DNA from: Actinocorallia herbida
Lineage (GTDB): Bacteria > Actinomycetota > Actinomycetes > Streptosporangiales > Streptosporangiaceae
Direction: 5' to 3'
Assembly (NCBI RefSeq): GCF_003751225.1
Contig: NZ_RJKE01000001.1
Span: forward strand, 3,100,001 to 3,164,000
DNA: 64,000 bases
How positions within the stretch are numbered: the stretch's first letter is position 1; every line of letters starts with the position of its first letter. Both the position numbers and the translations under genes were made by a program. Of this stretch, positions 36,701 through 44,766 are shown one piece after another. The notes under the pieces were generated by a model that saw nothing but the letters and a program-made list of their open reading frames with translations, ran no database searches and was not told the DNA's origin.

Positions 36701-38686
36701 GTGACGCATTTTCGGATCGGCCTGTTCGGTGGGTTTCGGGTGGAGGTGGACGGGCGTGCCGTCCCGCCTGAGGCGTGGTCGCAGCGGAAGCCCGCGGCGC
36801 TGGTCAAGCTGCTGGCGCTGGCACCGGGGCACCGGCTGCGCCGGGAGCAGGTGATGGACGCGCTGTGGCCGGAGCTCGACCAGCGCGCGGCGGGGGCGAA
36901 TCTCCGCAAGGCATTGCATTCTGCACGTCGCAGTCTGCACGCCGACAAAGGCGCAGATATAATCTTGTCTGCGGGGGATCTGCTTTGTTTGCCTTCCTCG
37001 GGCCTTTCGGTGGACGTCGCCGAGTACTGGTCGCTCATGGCCGCCGCCCGCAAGACCCGGGAGGCCGACTCCTACGCCGCGGCGCTCGAGATCTACCGGG
37101 ACGGGCTGCTTCCCGAGGACGTCTACGAGGACTGGGCCGCCGCGCCGCGCGATGAGCTCCGGCTCGACTGGATGGCCGCCGCCGAGGAGTTCGCCGGGCT
37201 GCTGGAGGCCCGCGGTGATCTCAACGGCGCGGCGCGGGCGGTGCAGCGCATCGTCGCGGCGGACCCGCTGCGCGAGACCGCGCACGTCTGGCTGATGCGG
37301 CTGTACGCACTCGCCGGACGCCGCGACGAGGCCCGCCGCCAGTACGCGCGGCTGGAAGAGGTGCTCGACACCGAGCTCGGCGTCGAGCCGAGCCCGGAGA
37401 CCCAGCGGCAGCACGCGGAGATCAGCAGCGCCGAGACCGCCGAACCCGACCTGACGACGGAGCTGTGGGAACGCGTCGGCGACCTCCGTGTGCAGTCGGG
37501 CGACCCGGACGGGGCGGTGAAGGCGTTCGACCAGGCGCTCACCACCGCCGCCGACGACGCCACGGCCGGGCGCATCCACCGCAAGTCCGCGAGCGCGTGG
37601 CTGATGCGGCACCGGCCCGACGCGGCCGAGCCGCACCTCACGGCCGCCGAGGGCCGCGCACCGGACCCCGCCGAGCGCGGACGGCTCCTCTGCCTGCGCG
37701 CGAACCTCGCCTGGGAGCGCGGTGACTTCACCGCGGCCCGCGGTCTCGCCGAGCAGGCCCACGACATCGCCCGCGCCGAAGACGACCCGAGCGACGTCGC
37801 CGCCGCCCTGGAGGCGCTCGCGTTCATCTCGCACGTCCAGGGGGACTGGCGGCCCGGCCTGCACGCCCAGATCGAAGGGCTCGCCGGCGTGGCCCTCGGC
37901 GTCCGCGTCGCGAGGTTCTGCGACTTCAACCACTGCCTCGCGCAGTACCAGCTGCACGGCGACGACTTCGCCGACAGCGTCGAGGAGTACGCCAGGGAGA
38001 CGCTCGCCGTCGCCGAGCGGACCGACGCCGTCCCCGCGCAGGCGTTCGCCTGGTGCCTGCTCGGCGAGTCGCTCCTGCTGCGCGCCGTCTGGGACGAAGC
38101 GGACGCCTGCCTCGAACGGAGCTGCGAGCTGTACACGCCGCTGGGCAGCCGCTCGGTCGCGCTCCCGTGGCTGCGCCGCGCGGAACTCGCGGCCTGCACG
38201 GGCGCGCACGCCGACGCCTCGGCCTACCTGCGGCGCGCGACCTCGATCGCGATGGTCACCCCGATGGCCAGGCACGCGTGGGCGCGGCTGCACGCCACCG
38301 CCGCGCTGGCGGCCATGGAGCGCGGCGCGCCGGAGGACGCCATCCGCGCGGTCCGCGCCACCCAGAAGGCGGCAGCCCGTTACGGCGACTGCCCCACGTG
38401 CAGCGCGCTCCTCAATCCCGTCGGCGCGCAGGCCTTCGCCCTGGTCGGCGACCGGGAGGGCGCGCACGCCCTCGCCCTGTCCGCGGCCCAGTTCGCCGAG
38501 TCCTTCCCCAGCTCGGCGTGGAGTGCGATGGCCGAGGCGACCTCCGCGAGCGCCGCCGTCACCGACGGAGACCTCGACGCGGCCCGCGCGCGGTTCCAGG
38601 CCGCGGCGGTCCTCTACGAGAAGGCGGACCACCCGTTCTGGGCGGCCCGTTCCCTCGCGCAGCGGGACACGGTCGGCGCCGGATAG
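36701..38686 (+). CDS. SARP/BTAD-type transcriptional regulator with TPR domain
   Basis: A 661-residue regulator. The OmpR-like winged HTH (about 1-92, FRIGLFGGFRVEVDGRAVPP, LLALAPGHRLRREQVMDALWPE) is followed by the BTAD domain (about 95-240, ending YARLEEVLDTELGVEPSPET) and a long TPR-like helical region to the end. There is no NB-ARC ATPase, unlike AfsR. GTG 36701 is preceded by GGGGG and begins directly at the DNA-binding domain. The first 300 bases and the 150 bp upstream are less GC-rich than neighbours. Such regulators often activate secondary-metabolism genes, but none are adjacent; the peroxiredoxin follows. Confidence 0.86.
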   Translation: MTHFRIGLFGGFRVEVDGRAVPPEAWSQRKPAALVKLLALAPGHRLRREQVMDALWPELDQRAAGANLRKALHSARRSLHADKGADIILSAGDLLCLPSSGLSVDVAEYWSLMAAARKTREADSYAAALEIYRDGLLPEDVYEDWAAAPRDELRLDWMAAAEEFAGLLEARGDLNGAARAVQRIVAADPLRETAHVWLMRLYALAGRRDEARRQYARLEEVLDTELGVEPSPETQRQHAEISSAETAEPDLTTELWERVGDLRVQSGDPDGAVKAFDQALTTAADDATAGRIHRKSASAWLMRHRPDAAEPHLTAAEGRAPDPAERGRLLCLRANLAWERGDFTAARGLAEQAHDIARAEDDPSDVAAALEALAFISHVQGDWRPGLHAQIEGLAGVALGVRVARFCDFNHCLAQYQLHGDDFADSVEEYARETLAVAERTDAVPAQAFAWCLLGESLLLRAVWDEADACLERSCELYTPLGSRSVALPWLRRAELAACTGAHADASAYLRRATSIAMVTPMARHAWARLHATAALAAMERGAPEDAIRAVRATQKAAARYGDCPTCSALLNPVGAQAFALVGDREGAHALALSAAQFAESFPSSAWSAMAEATSASAAVTDGDLDAARARFQAAAVLYEKADHPFWAARSLAQRDTVGAG

Positions 38687-38740
38687 CCCGAGGGAACGCT
38701 CAGGGAACGCGGAGTCCGTAGGTTCTTCTTCAACAGGGCG

Positions 38741-38765
38741 GTCCGGCCCCATACGGGGGCCGGAC
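38741..38765 (+). terminator. Hairpin between the BTAD regulator and peroxiredoxin genes
   Basis: A perfect 10-bp stem (GTCCGGCCCC at 38741-38750 with 38756-38765), loop ATACG. It is 54 bases after the regulator stop and 23 bases before the peroxiredoxin ATG, so it may end one transcript or form a 5' leader structure of the other. Confidence 0.55.
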
Positions 38766-38788
38766 GCCTTGACGAGACGGAGAATCTC

Positions 38789-39445
38789 ATGAGCCTCACC
38801 ATCGGCGACACCGCCCCCGACTTCGTCGCGGCCACCACCGACGGCGCGATCTCGTTCCACGAGTGGATCGGCGACTCCTGGGCGGTGCTGTTCTCGCACC
38901 CCAAGGACTTCACCCCGATCTGCACCACCGAACTCGGCTACATGGCGAAGGTCAAGCCCGAGTTCGACCGGCGCGGCGTGAAGATCATGGCGCTGTCCGT
39001 CGACCCCGTCGACAAGCACGCCGCGTGGGCCGCCGACATCGAGGAGACCCAGGGCACCGCCCCGAACTACCCGATGATCGGCGACGCCGACTTCACCGTC
39101 TCCAAGGCCTACGGCATGCTCGGCGCCGACGTCAGCGGCGACCCCGCCGACCGCACCGCCGCCGACAACCAGACGGTACGCGGCGTCTTCGTCATCGGCC
39201 CGGACAAGAAGATCAAGCTGATCATGCTCTACCCGATGACCACGGGCCGCAATTTCGACGAGATCCTCCGCGTCATCGACTCGCTCCAGCTCACCGCCAA
39301 GCACAAGGTCGCCACCCCGGTGAACTGGCAGCAGGGCGAGGACGTCGTCATCGCCGGCTCGGTCTCCAACGACCAGGCCAAGGACATCTTCGGCACCTGG
39401 GCCGAGCCCAAGCCCTACATCCGCATCGTCCCCCAGCCGAAGTAG
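38789..39445 (+). CDS. 1-Cys peroxiredoxin (Prx6 type)
   Basis: A 218-residue thiol peroxidase that reduces H2O2 and organic peroxides. The peroxidatic Cys45 is in DFTPICTTE, with FSHPKDFTP before it. No resolving Cys is evident, and the long C-terminal 1-cysPrx_C domain (NWQQGEDVVIAGSVSNDQA) is present, as expected for the Prx6 class at 215-220 residues. A clear start follows GACGGAGAATCTC. A partner thiol such as mycothiol is likely but not shown. A terminator follows before the SQR-like gene. Confidence 0.92.
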   Translation: MSLTIGDTAPDFVAATTDGAISFHEWIGDSWAVLFSHPKDFTPICTTELGYMAKVKPEFDRRGVKIMALSVDPVDKHAAWAADIEETQGTAPNYPMIGDADFTVSKAYGMLGADVSGDPADRTAADNQTVRGVFVIGPDKKIKLIMLYPMTTGRNFDEILRVIDSLQLTAKHKVATPVNWQQGEDVVIAGSVSNDQAKDIFGTWAEPKPYIRIVPQPK

Positions 39446-39604
39446 CCCCGCGCCTTCCCCGACCGCCCGCCCGCCCGCCGTCCCGGCGGGCCGGTGGGCC
39501 GGGAGGGGCCGCGTACGGTCCGGCCCGGCGTCGCGGGCCCGCCCAGAGCGATGGGCTTCGTTCTTCGGGTACCGGCGACCGGCGGGGGCCGGGGGAGCAG
39601 AGCC

Positions 39605-39638
39605 GACCGCGGTCGCCGGGCAAGGGCCGCGGTCTTTT
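39605..39638 (+). terminator. Terminator with T tract
   Basis: Stem GACCGCGG (39605-39612) with CCGCGGTC (39627-39634), 14-base loop, followed by TTTT. It lies 160 bases after the peroxiredoxin stop and 27 bases before the next ATG. Confidence 0.55.
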
Positions 39639-39664
39639 CCGTGAGAGACAGGTGGAGGGACAGG

Positions 39665-40807
39665 ATGCGAGTTCTCGTGCTGGGCGCCGGCTTCGGCGGC
39701 CTCGAGTTGACGGCGCGGCTCTCGGAGGAGCTGGGGGACACCGCCGACATCGTGCTCATCGACAAGGCCGAAGGATTCGTCTTCGGCTTCTCGAAGCTCG
39801 ATGTGATGTTCGGCCGCACTTCCGCCGAGGAGGTGCGGCACGCGTACGCCGACGTGGTCAAGCCGGGCGTGCGCTTCATACGGACCACGATCCGGGTGAT
39901 CGACCCGGAGCGGGTGCGGGTCGAGACGGACGCGGGCCCGTTCGAGGCCGACGTGATGGTGGTCGCGCTCGGCGCCGACCTCGACCCGTCGGCGACGCCC
40001 GGCCTCGTGGAGGCGGGCCACGAGTTCTACACGGTGCCCGGTGCGTTCGCGCTCCGCGACGTCCTGGCCTCTTTCGGGGGCGGCCGGGTCGTCGTGGGCG
40101 TGACCTCCACCCCGTTCAAGTGCCCGCCCGCCCCGAGCGAGACCGCGCTGATGCTGCACGACTTCCTCACGGCGCGTGGATTGCGCGAGACGTCGGAGAT
40201 CGCGCTCGTCATGCCGCTCGGCACCCCGATCCCGCCCTCCCCGGCCGCTTCGGCGGCCCTGCTCACGGCCTTCGCGGAACGAGGCATCTCCTGGCACCCC
40301 GAACGCCTGGTCCGCGCCCTCGACCCGGACCGCAAGGTCGCCGTCCTGGCCGACGGCGCGGAGCTGCCGTTCGACCTGTTCCTCGGCGTCCCCGTCCACC
40401 GGGCCCCCGACGTCGTCCTGGCCTCCGGGATGTGCGAGGACGGCTGGATCCCGGTCGACCCCCGCACCCTGGAGACCCGCTACCCGAACGTCTACGCCGT
40501 AGGCGACGTCACCAGCGTCGGCACCCCCAAGGCGGGCGTCTTCGCCGAAGGCCAAGCCGGAGTCGTCGCCGCCCGGCTCATCGCCCGCGCCCGCAGCGGC
40601 GCAGACTCCGCGACGTACAACGGCACAGGCACCTGCTATCTGGAGTTCGGCGCCGACCGAGTCGCCCGTGTGGAAGTGACCTTCCTCCCCGGACACCCCC
40701 CGAACGGCACCTTCGACCCCCCCGACCGCACCACCGCCCACGACAAATCCTCCTTCGGCACCACCCGAGTCCACCGCTGGTTCGACCGCCCCTGGACCCC
40801 CCACTGA
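39665..40807 (+). CDS. FAD-dependent oxidoreductase, SQR/NDH-2-like
   Basis: A 380-residue flavoprotein of the disulfide-reductase fold. FAD motif LGAGFGGLE (6-14), C-terminal FAD motif YPNVYAVGDVTS, and one Cys at 153 in the motif TPFKCPPAPSE, which is conserved in sulfide:quinone reductase relatives. Classic SQR has three Cys and this protein keeps just one in a conserved place, so the true substrate may be sulfide, a polysulfide or a quinone with NADH. The start has GGAGGGACAGG upstream. Given the sulfur genes in the window, sulfide oxidation is plausible but not shown. Confidence 0.82.
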   Translation: MRVLVLGAGFGGLELTARLSEELGDTADIVLIDKAEGFVFGFSKLDVMFGRTSAEEVRHAYADVVKPGVRFIRTTIRVIDPERVRVETDAGPFEADVMVVALGADLDPSATPGLVEAGHEFYTVPGAFALRDVLASFGGGRVVVGVTSTPFKCPPAPSETALMLHDFLTARGLRETSEIALVMPLGTPIPPSPAASAALLTAFAERGISWHPERLVRALDPDRKVAVLADGAELPFDLFLGVPVHRAPDVVLASGMCEDGWIPVDPRTLETRYPNVYAVGDVTSVGTPKAGVFAEGQAGVVAARLIARARSGADSATYNGTGTCYLEFGADRVARVEVTFLPGHPPNGTFDPPDRTTAHDKSSFGTTRVHRWFDRPWTPH

Positions 40808-40835
40808 CCCGCACCTCCACGAACCCCACCGCCCC

Positions 40836-41008
40836 GCGCACCGCCTACGGAACAGCCCGGGACTCCGCTGACCCCCGCCCCCCACGAACCCACCACGCAT
40901 CGCTCACGGCTCGGCCCGAGGGCTCCTCGATCTGTGCGCGGGACCCACCTCGCGCATTGCTCACGGCTCGGCCCGAGGGCTCCCCGATTCGTGCGGGACC
41001 CACCCCGC
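40836..41008. repeat. Tandem repeat, about 57-59 bp unit, three copies
   Basis: Copies begin near 40836, 40895 and 40952. The last two share the segment GCTCACGGCTCGGCCCGAGG (40902 and 40959, period 57); the first is diverged. All lie in the 40808-41384 gap past the SQR-like gene. The copies are unrelated in sequence to the array at 2187-2640 but similar in setting (3' flank of a gene). No protein is encoded convincingly; a 50-codon reverse frame at 41149-41301 is open but unrecognised. Confidence 0.65.
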
Positions 41009-41384
41009 AAGGCGAGTGCTGCCGACCGTGCCGCTACCGTCGGCCCGGCTTTCGGCCGGGAAGGGTGTCGGCACCGGCGCCATCATCTGGAACCCGATCA
41101 CCTGGCGGTTCGGCCTCCCCCTCCTCGTCCCACGTCCTCATCAGCGAATCAGGCCCCCGAGGCGACCGCCTGGCCGCGGGGCTCGTCGTAAGAGCCGACG
41201 AGGTGCCGTCGGACGGTCGCCACCGGCTCCAGCACCGAGTCGGCCCCGCTACTCGAGCCGGGCGAGCCCGTCGTGTTCGCCAGACCTCCGTGCTGAGACA
41301 TCGGGTTCGCGAGTCCTCCGCGCTTGCGGCGTCGGGGTCGCGGACCCGACGGGGCCGACGGCGAGCGGTGTGGCCGGGGGAGGG

Positions 41385-42011
41385 TCAGCGTTGGCCGGGG
41401 TTGAGTTGGACGGAGAGGCCCTCGAATTCGGAGCAGAGGGTGGTGTCGTGGAGGAGGCGGCCGTGGGCGAAGCGCTTGCGGCCTTCCTCGCGGGTGTAGT
41501 CGAGCTCGAAGTGGAGTTCGGTCTCGATGGGGGTGATGGCGCGGAACGAGGTGTTGAGGTAGGCGGTGCGCGAGGGCGGGCGGGTGCCGGAGGAGTTGGC
41601 CAGGTGGCCGAGGAGGGCGTCGAACAGCAGGGTGATGGCGCCGCCGTGGACGGCGGAGGCACGGCCCAGGTAGTGGCGGCCGAAGGTGACCCGGCCCCGG
41701 AGGGACGTGGCGTCGCAGTGGTCCACGGCGTAGACCGGGACGAAGGTCTGGCCCTGACCCGGGGCGTCGAGGTGCCCGACCACCTGGAGGGACTCGGGGA
41801 CCCGGTGCGCGGCGAGTTGCGCCGAGATCCGCTCGAACTGGCCCCGCATCTCGGCGGCGAGCGTCGGCGGCACGTCGGCCGCGATCAGCCGGTCGTTCAG
41901 CACCCGCAGCGCCTCGATCATCGGCGCGAAGTCCGGGCCGCCGTGATCCGCGGGCCAGATGACGCCCCAGCTCTCGGGCGCGGAGGGGTGCGGCATGGTC
42001 TGTTCGCTCAT
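41385..42011 (-). CDS. PaaI-family thioesterase (hotdog fold)
   Basis: A 208-residue acyl-CoA thioesterase. The core motif VHGGAITLLFDALLGHLAN gives the HGG loop and catalytic Asp region; strands RTAYLNTSFRAITPIETELHFELDY follow as in 4HBT domains. The N-terminal 85 residues are helical and extra to the family core; actinobacterial members of this longer class are often next to lipid or aromatic catabolism genes. ATG 42011 is preferred over 42020. Substrate unknown. Confidence 0.85.
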   Translation of the reverse strand: MSEQTMPHPSAPESWGVIWPADHGGPDFAPMIEALRVLNDRLIAADVPPTLAAEMRGQFERISAQLAAHRVPESLQVVGHLDAPGQGQTFVPVYAVDHCDATSLRGRVTFGRHYLGRASAVHGGAITLLFDALLGHLANSSGTRPPSRTAYLNTSFRAITPIETELHFELDYTREEGRKRFAHGRLLHDTTLCSEFEGLSVQLNPGQR

Positions 42012-42299
42012 AGCCCGCATTGATATCTGATCGGTCAGGGATCACCGACCGCCGGGTCGCCCCCAGGACGTCCGTTCGCGCGGGGGCGGAGGGCATCCCG
42101 AGTGCCCTACCGGGGTCCGGTCTCCCGTCAAGCCGGAGCAGCCTTCGACCGAAGCGCAAGATCCTTCGCCATGTGCCCATTTCGTCCCCCCGATGCGTTC
42201 CCCGGCGTCATCGCCGATGAACCCATGTCATCGCGGCTGGACGGACCCTCGCCTCCCTCGCGCGAGTGATCTTGCGGGCGGGAGATCTCGCGTCAGGGC

Positions 42300-42941
42300 T
42301 CAGTTCTCTTCGGCGATGGACTGGATCCGGAGGTCGAGGCTGCGCTGGAGGTGGCCGCGCATCTCGGCGCGGGCGGTCTCGGCGTCGCGGGCCCGCAGGG
42401 CGGCCATGATCTGCTCGTGCTCGGCGTTGAGGAGGTCGGGGTCGCCATAGGAGGCGGGCGGTCCGCTGTCGTAGATCCGCAGCCGGGTGGTGAGCCGCTC
42501 CAGCAGTGAGGTGATCGTCACATTGTGCGCGGCCTGCCACAGGGCTTCGTGGAAGCGGAAGTGCCCGGCCCGGCCGGTGGCGTCGTCCGGTGCGGTGCGG
42601 CACAGGTCGTGTTGCCTGGCCAGCCGGGCCAGGTCGAGATCGGTGCGGCGCAGTGCCGCGGCCCCGGCGGCCTCGGCCTCCAGGGCGATCCGGGCCTCGT
42701 AGATCTCCACGACGTCCTCGGGCCGCCCCGATCGGACCCGGTACCCGCGGACGGCCCGCTCGATCAGCCCGTCGTGCTCCAGCAGGCCGAGCGCTTCGCG
42801 GATCGGCGCCCGAGACGTCCCGTAGCGGGCGCTGAGCGACGTCTCCAGCAGCGGGGAGTCGCGCGGGAACGCGCCGTCCAGGATGTCCTGGCGGAGCTGC
42901 CAGTAGTGGGTGAGTCGGTCGGGGTGCGGCGTCTCGGTCAA
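42300..42941 (-). CDS. GntR-family (FadR/FCD) regulator
   Basis: A 213-residue repressor-type protein. The wHTH is at about 10-70 (LRQDILDGAFPRDSPLLETSLSARYGTSRAPIREALGLLEHDGLI in the usual blocks). The FCD ligand domain has the metal-binding Asp/His pattern (EIYEARIALEAEAA, HFRFHEALWQAAHN, EHEQIMAALRARDAE). TTG 42941 has GGAGG at 7 bases. Divergent from the rhodanese-ThiM-SsuD operon (114 bp gap), whose expression it probably controls. A 15-bp imperfect palindrome (42970-42984) in the gap is a candidate operator. Confidence 0.86.
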   Translation of the reverse strand: MTETPHPDRLTHYWQLRQDILDGAFPRDSPLLETSLSARYGTSRAPIREALGLLEHDGLIERAVRGYRVRSGRPEDVVEIYEARIALEAEAAGAAALRRTDLDLARLARQHDLCRTAPDDATGRAGHFRFHEALWQAAHNVTITSLLERLTTRLRIYDSGPPASYGDPDLLNAEHEQIMAALRARDAETARAEMRGHLQRSLDLRIQSIAEEN

Positions 42942-42969
42942 GCGGGCCTCCGGGAGGGTTCGGGTAATC

Positions 42970-42984
42970 CTACCAACTGTGTAG
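42970..42984. promoter_or_regulatory. Candidate GntR operator
   Basis: CTAC (42970-42973) and GTAG (42981-42984) frame CAACTGT, giving an imperfect 15-bp palindrome just upstream of the GntR start and of the sulfur operon. It is close to the likely -10 region of the operon. Confidence 0.35.
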
Positions 42985-43001
42985 TCTTATGGAGGCATGT
43001 G

Positions 43002-43037
43002 TCGACACGCGTCGACATGGTTCGACACACTCAGACA
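43002..43037. repeat. Helically phased TCGACA repeats upstream of the rhodanese gene
   Basis: TCGACA occurs at 43002, 43012 and 43022 (exact 10-bp period), followed by a degenerate TCAGACA at 43031-43037. They lie between the candidate operator and the GTG start at 43056. Exact helical phase suggests protein binding or an RNA role. Confidence 0.6.
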
Positions 43038-43055
43038 CAAGGGGGAGTTTCCGGA

Positions 43056-43898
43056 GTGCAGGCGTTGATCTCCGCGGCCGAGCTGGCCGCCACCACCGAC
43101 GCCCTCGTCCTCGACGTGACCGTGCAGCTGGCCGCGCCCGAGTTCGACGGCGACTACCGGTCGGAGTCCGGCCGGGGCCTCTGGCTCGACCGGCACATCC
43201 CCGGTTCGGCGCACGTGGACCTGCGGACGGTCTTCGCCGACCCGGCCGCGTCCTACCACTTCGGAAAGCCCTCCCCCGCCCAGGTGGCCGCCGAACTCGC
43301 CGCTCTCGGCGCCGTCCCGGGCACCCCCGTCGTCCTGTACGACGCGGGATCCATGCAGTGGGCCTCGCGCGCGTGGTGGACGCTCAGGGACGCGGGATTC
43401 GACGCCCGCATCCTGGACGGCGGCCTCCCCGCCTGGCAGGGCCCCTTCGCCTCGGGCGAGGAGCCCGCCCGTTCCGCCGGGCACCTGCCCGACCCGGGCG
43501 AGAGCCGCGGCCTGTGGGCGGACCGCGCGGAGGTCGAGGCGATCAGCCTCGGCAAGGTCCCCGACGAGCTCGTGTGCGCGCTGGGCCCCGAATACCTCGC
43601 CGGCACAGTCCCCACCCGCTACACCCGCCGCGGCCACATCCCCGGCAGCCTGAGCCTCCCCGCCAAGAGCCTCATCGGCCCCGAAGGCACCGTGCTCTCC
43701 GGCGAGGCGCTCTCCTCGGCGCTACGGCCCGTCGAGGGACGGCTGGACGAGCCCATCGTCGTCTACTGCGGCGGCGGCGTCTCGGCCTGTCTCACCGCCC
43801 TCGGCCTCGTCCTCGGCGGGTACAGCGATGTGCGCGTCTACGACGGCTCCCTCGACGAGTGGAGCGCCGACCCGTCTCTGCCTCTCGTCTTCTCTTGA
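43056..43898 (+). CDS. Rhodanese-type sulfurtransferase (thiosulfate/3-mercaptopyruvate)
   Basis: A 280-residue protein with two rhodanese domains: an inactive N-domain (1-135; HIPGSAHVDLRTVFAD, LYDAGSMQWASRAWWTL) and an active C-domain with catalytic Cys238 in VVYCGGGVSA. The loop CGGGVS is closer to thiosulfate/MST variants than to small single-domain rhodaneses. It would move sulfane sulfur to cyanide or thiol acceptors. GTG 43056 has GGGGGAG 8 bases before. First gene of a three-gene operon with ThiM and an SsuD-like monooxygenase, divergent from a GntR regulator. Confidence 0.9.
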   Translation: MQALISAAELAATTDALVLDVTVQLAAPEFDGDYRSESGRGLWLDRHIPGSAHVDLRTVFADPAASYHFGKPSPAQVAAELAALGAVPGTPVVLYDAGSMQWASRAWWTLRDAGFDARILDGGLPAWQGPFASGEEPARSAGHLPDPGESRGLWADRAEVEAISLGKVPDELVCALGPEYLAGTVPTRYTRRGHIPGSLSLPAKSLIGPEGTVLSGEALSSALRPVEGRLDEPIVVYCGGGVSACLTALGLVLGGYSDVRVYDGSLDEWSADPSLPLVFS

Positions 43899-43932
43899 TC
43901 CCCCCGACCTCCCCTACCGAAGGGAACCTTCC

Positions 43933-44766
43933 ATGACCTCCACCGCCGCCGTGACGCCCTCCGCCGAGACCTCGGCCGTCGCGCTCGAGCGCCTGCGCGA
44001 GACCGTCCCGCTCGTCCAGTCGCTCACCAACATCGTGTCGGCCAACTACCTGACCAACGTGCTCCTCGCGGCGGGCGCCACCAACGCCGTCATCGACAAC
44101 CCGCACGAGGCCGCGTTCTTCGCCGGGATCGCCGGGGGCGTCCTGGTCAACCTCGGCACCCCGACCGACTTCCAGGCCGCGGCCTTCGAAGAAGCCGCGC
44201 GGACCGCGCACGAGAAGGGCACCCCGTGGGTGCTCGACCCGGTCGGCGTCGGCGGCCTGCCCTGGCGCACCAAGCTCGCCGCCGAGCTGCTGACGCACCG
44301 GCCCACCGCGATCCGCGGCAACGGCTCGGAGATCGCCGCGGTCGCCGGGCTCGGCGGCGAGGGCCGCGGGGTCGACAGCGCCGCCGACGCGGCCGACGCG
44401 GTCCCCGCCGCGCTGGCCCTCCTGGACGTCGCCGGGGCGGTCTCGGCCTCCGGCCCGGTGGACTACGTCGTCGGACGGGTCGGGGACGCCCCGCAGACCG
44501 TCCGGGTCCTCGGCGGGAGCGACCTCCTGCCGCGGGTGACCGCCACCGGCTGCTCGCTCGGCGCGCTCTCGGCGGCCTACCTGGCCGTCGCCGACCCCTT
44601 CACCGGCCTGGTCGCCGCGCACGCGCACTTCGCCGTGGCGTCCGAGCTCGCCGCCCAGAACTCCGCGGGCCCCGGCACCTTCGCCCCGGCCTTCCTCGAC
44701 GCGCTCGCCTCGGTCACGCCGGACGACCTGCGGCGCAGCGCCCGCATCGAACGGGTGATCGCATGA
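43933..44766 (+). CDS. thiM: Hydroxyethylthiazole kinase
   Basis: A 277-residue ribokinase-like kinase that phosphorylates 4-methyl-5-(2-hydroxyethyl)thiazole for thiamine salvage. Hallmarks are present: VPLVQSLTNIVSANYLTNVLLAAGA, WVLDPVGVGG, RGNGSEIAAVAG and the catalytic ATGCSLGALSAAY with Cys as in ThiM. The length is normal. Its stop overlaps the next start (ATGA) and it starts 34 bp after the rhodanese. Thiamine-salvage context would normally carry thiE/thiD; here it is with a sulfurtransferase and monooxygenase, so the true substrate may be another thiazole. Confidence 0.87.
   Translation: MTSTAAVTPSAETSAVALERLRETVPLVQSLTNIVSANYLTNVLLAAGATNAVIDNPHEAAFFAGIAGGVLVNLGTPTDFQAAAFEEAARTAHEKGTPWVLDPVGVGGLPWRTKLAAELLTHRPTAIRGNGSEIAAVAGLGGEGRGVDSAADAADAVPAALALLDVAGAVSASGPVDYVVGRVGDAPQTVRVLGGSDLLPRVTATGCSLGALSAAYLAVADPFTGLVAAHAHFAVASELAAQNSAGPGTFAPAFLDALASVTPDDLRRSARIERVIA

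Noticed and set aside
36653-40900. 1415-codon minus-strand open frame
   Set aside because: Shadow of the BTAD regulator, peroxiredoxin and SQR-like genes; no domain motif, biased composition.
41149-41301. 50-codon minus-strand ORF near the repeat block
   Set aside because: Composition is compatible with coding but there is no start signal or family similarity.
42989-43055. Short Cys-containing ORF before the rhodanese gene as sulfur leader peptide
   Set aside because: The frame (MCRHASTWFDTLRHKG start at 42997) has two Cys, but GGAGG is just one base from the ATG and the sequence is mostly the phased TCGACA repeat.
43899-43932. TPP riboswitch expected upstream of thiM
   Set aside because: The spacer is just 34 bp and lacks the TPP core; the operon leader upstream of the rhodanese gene also lacks it.
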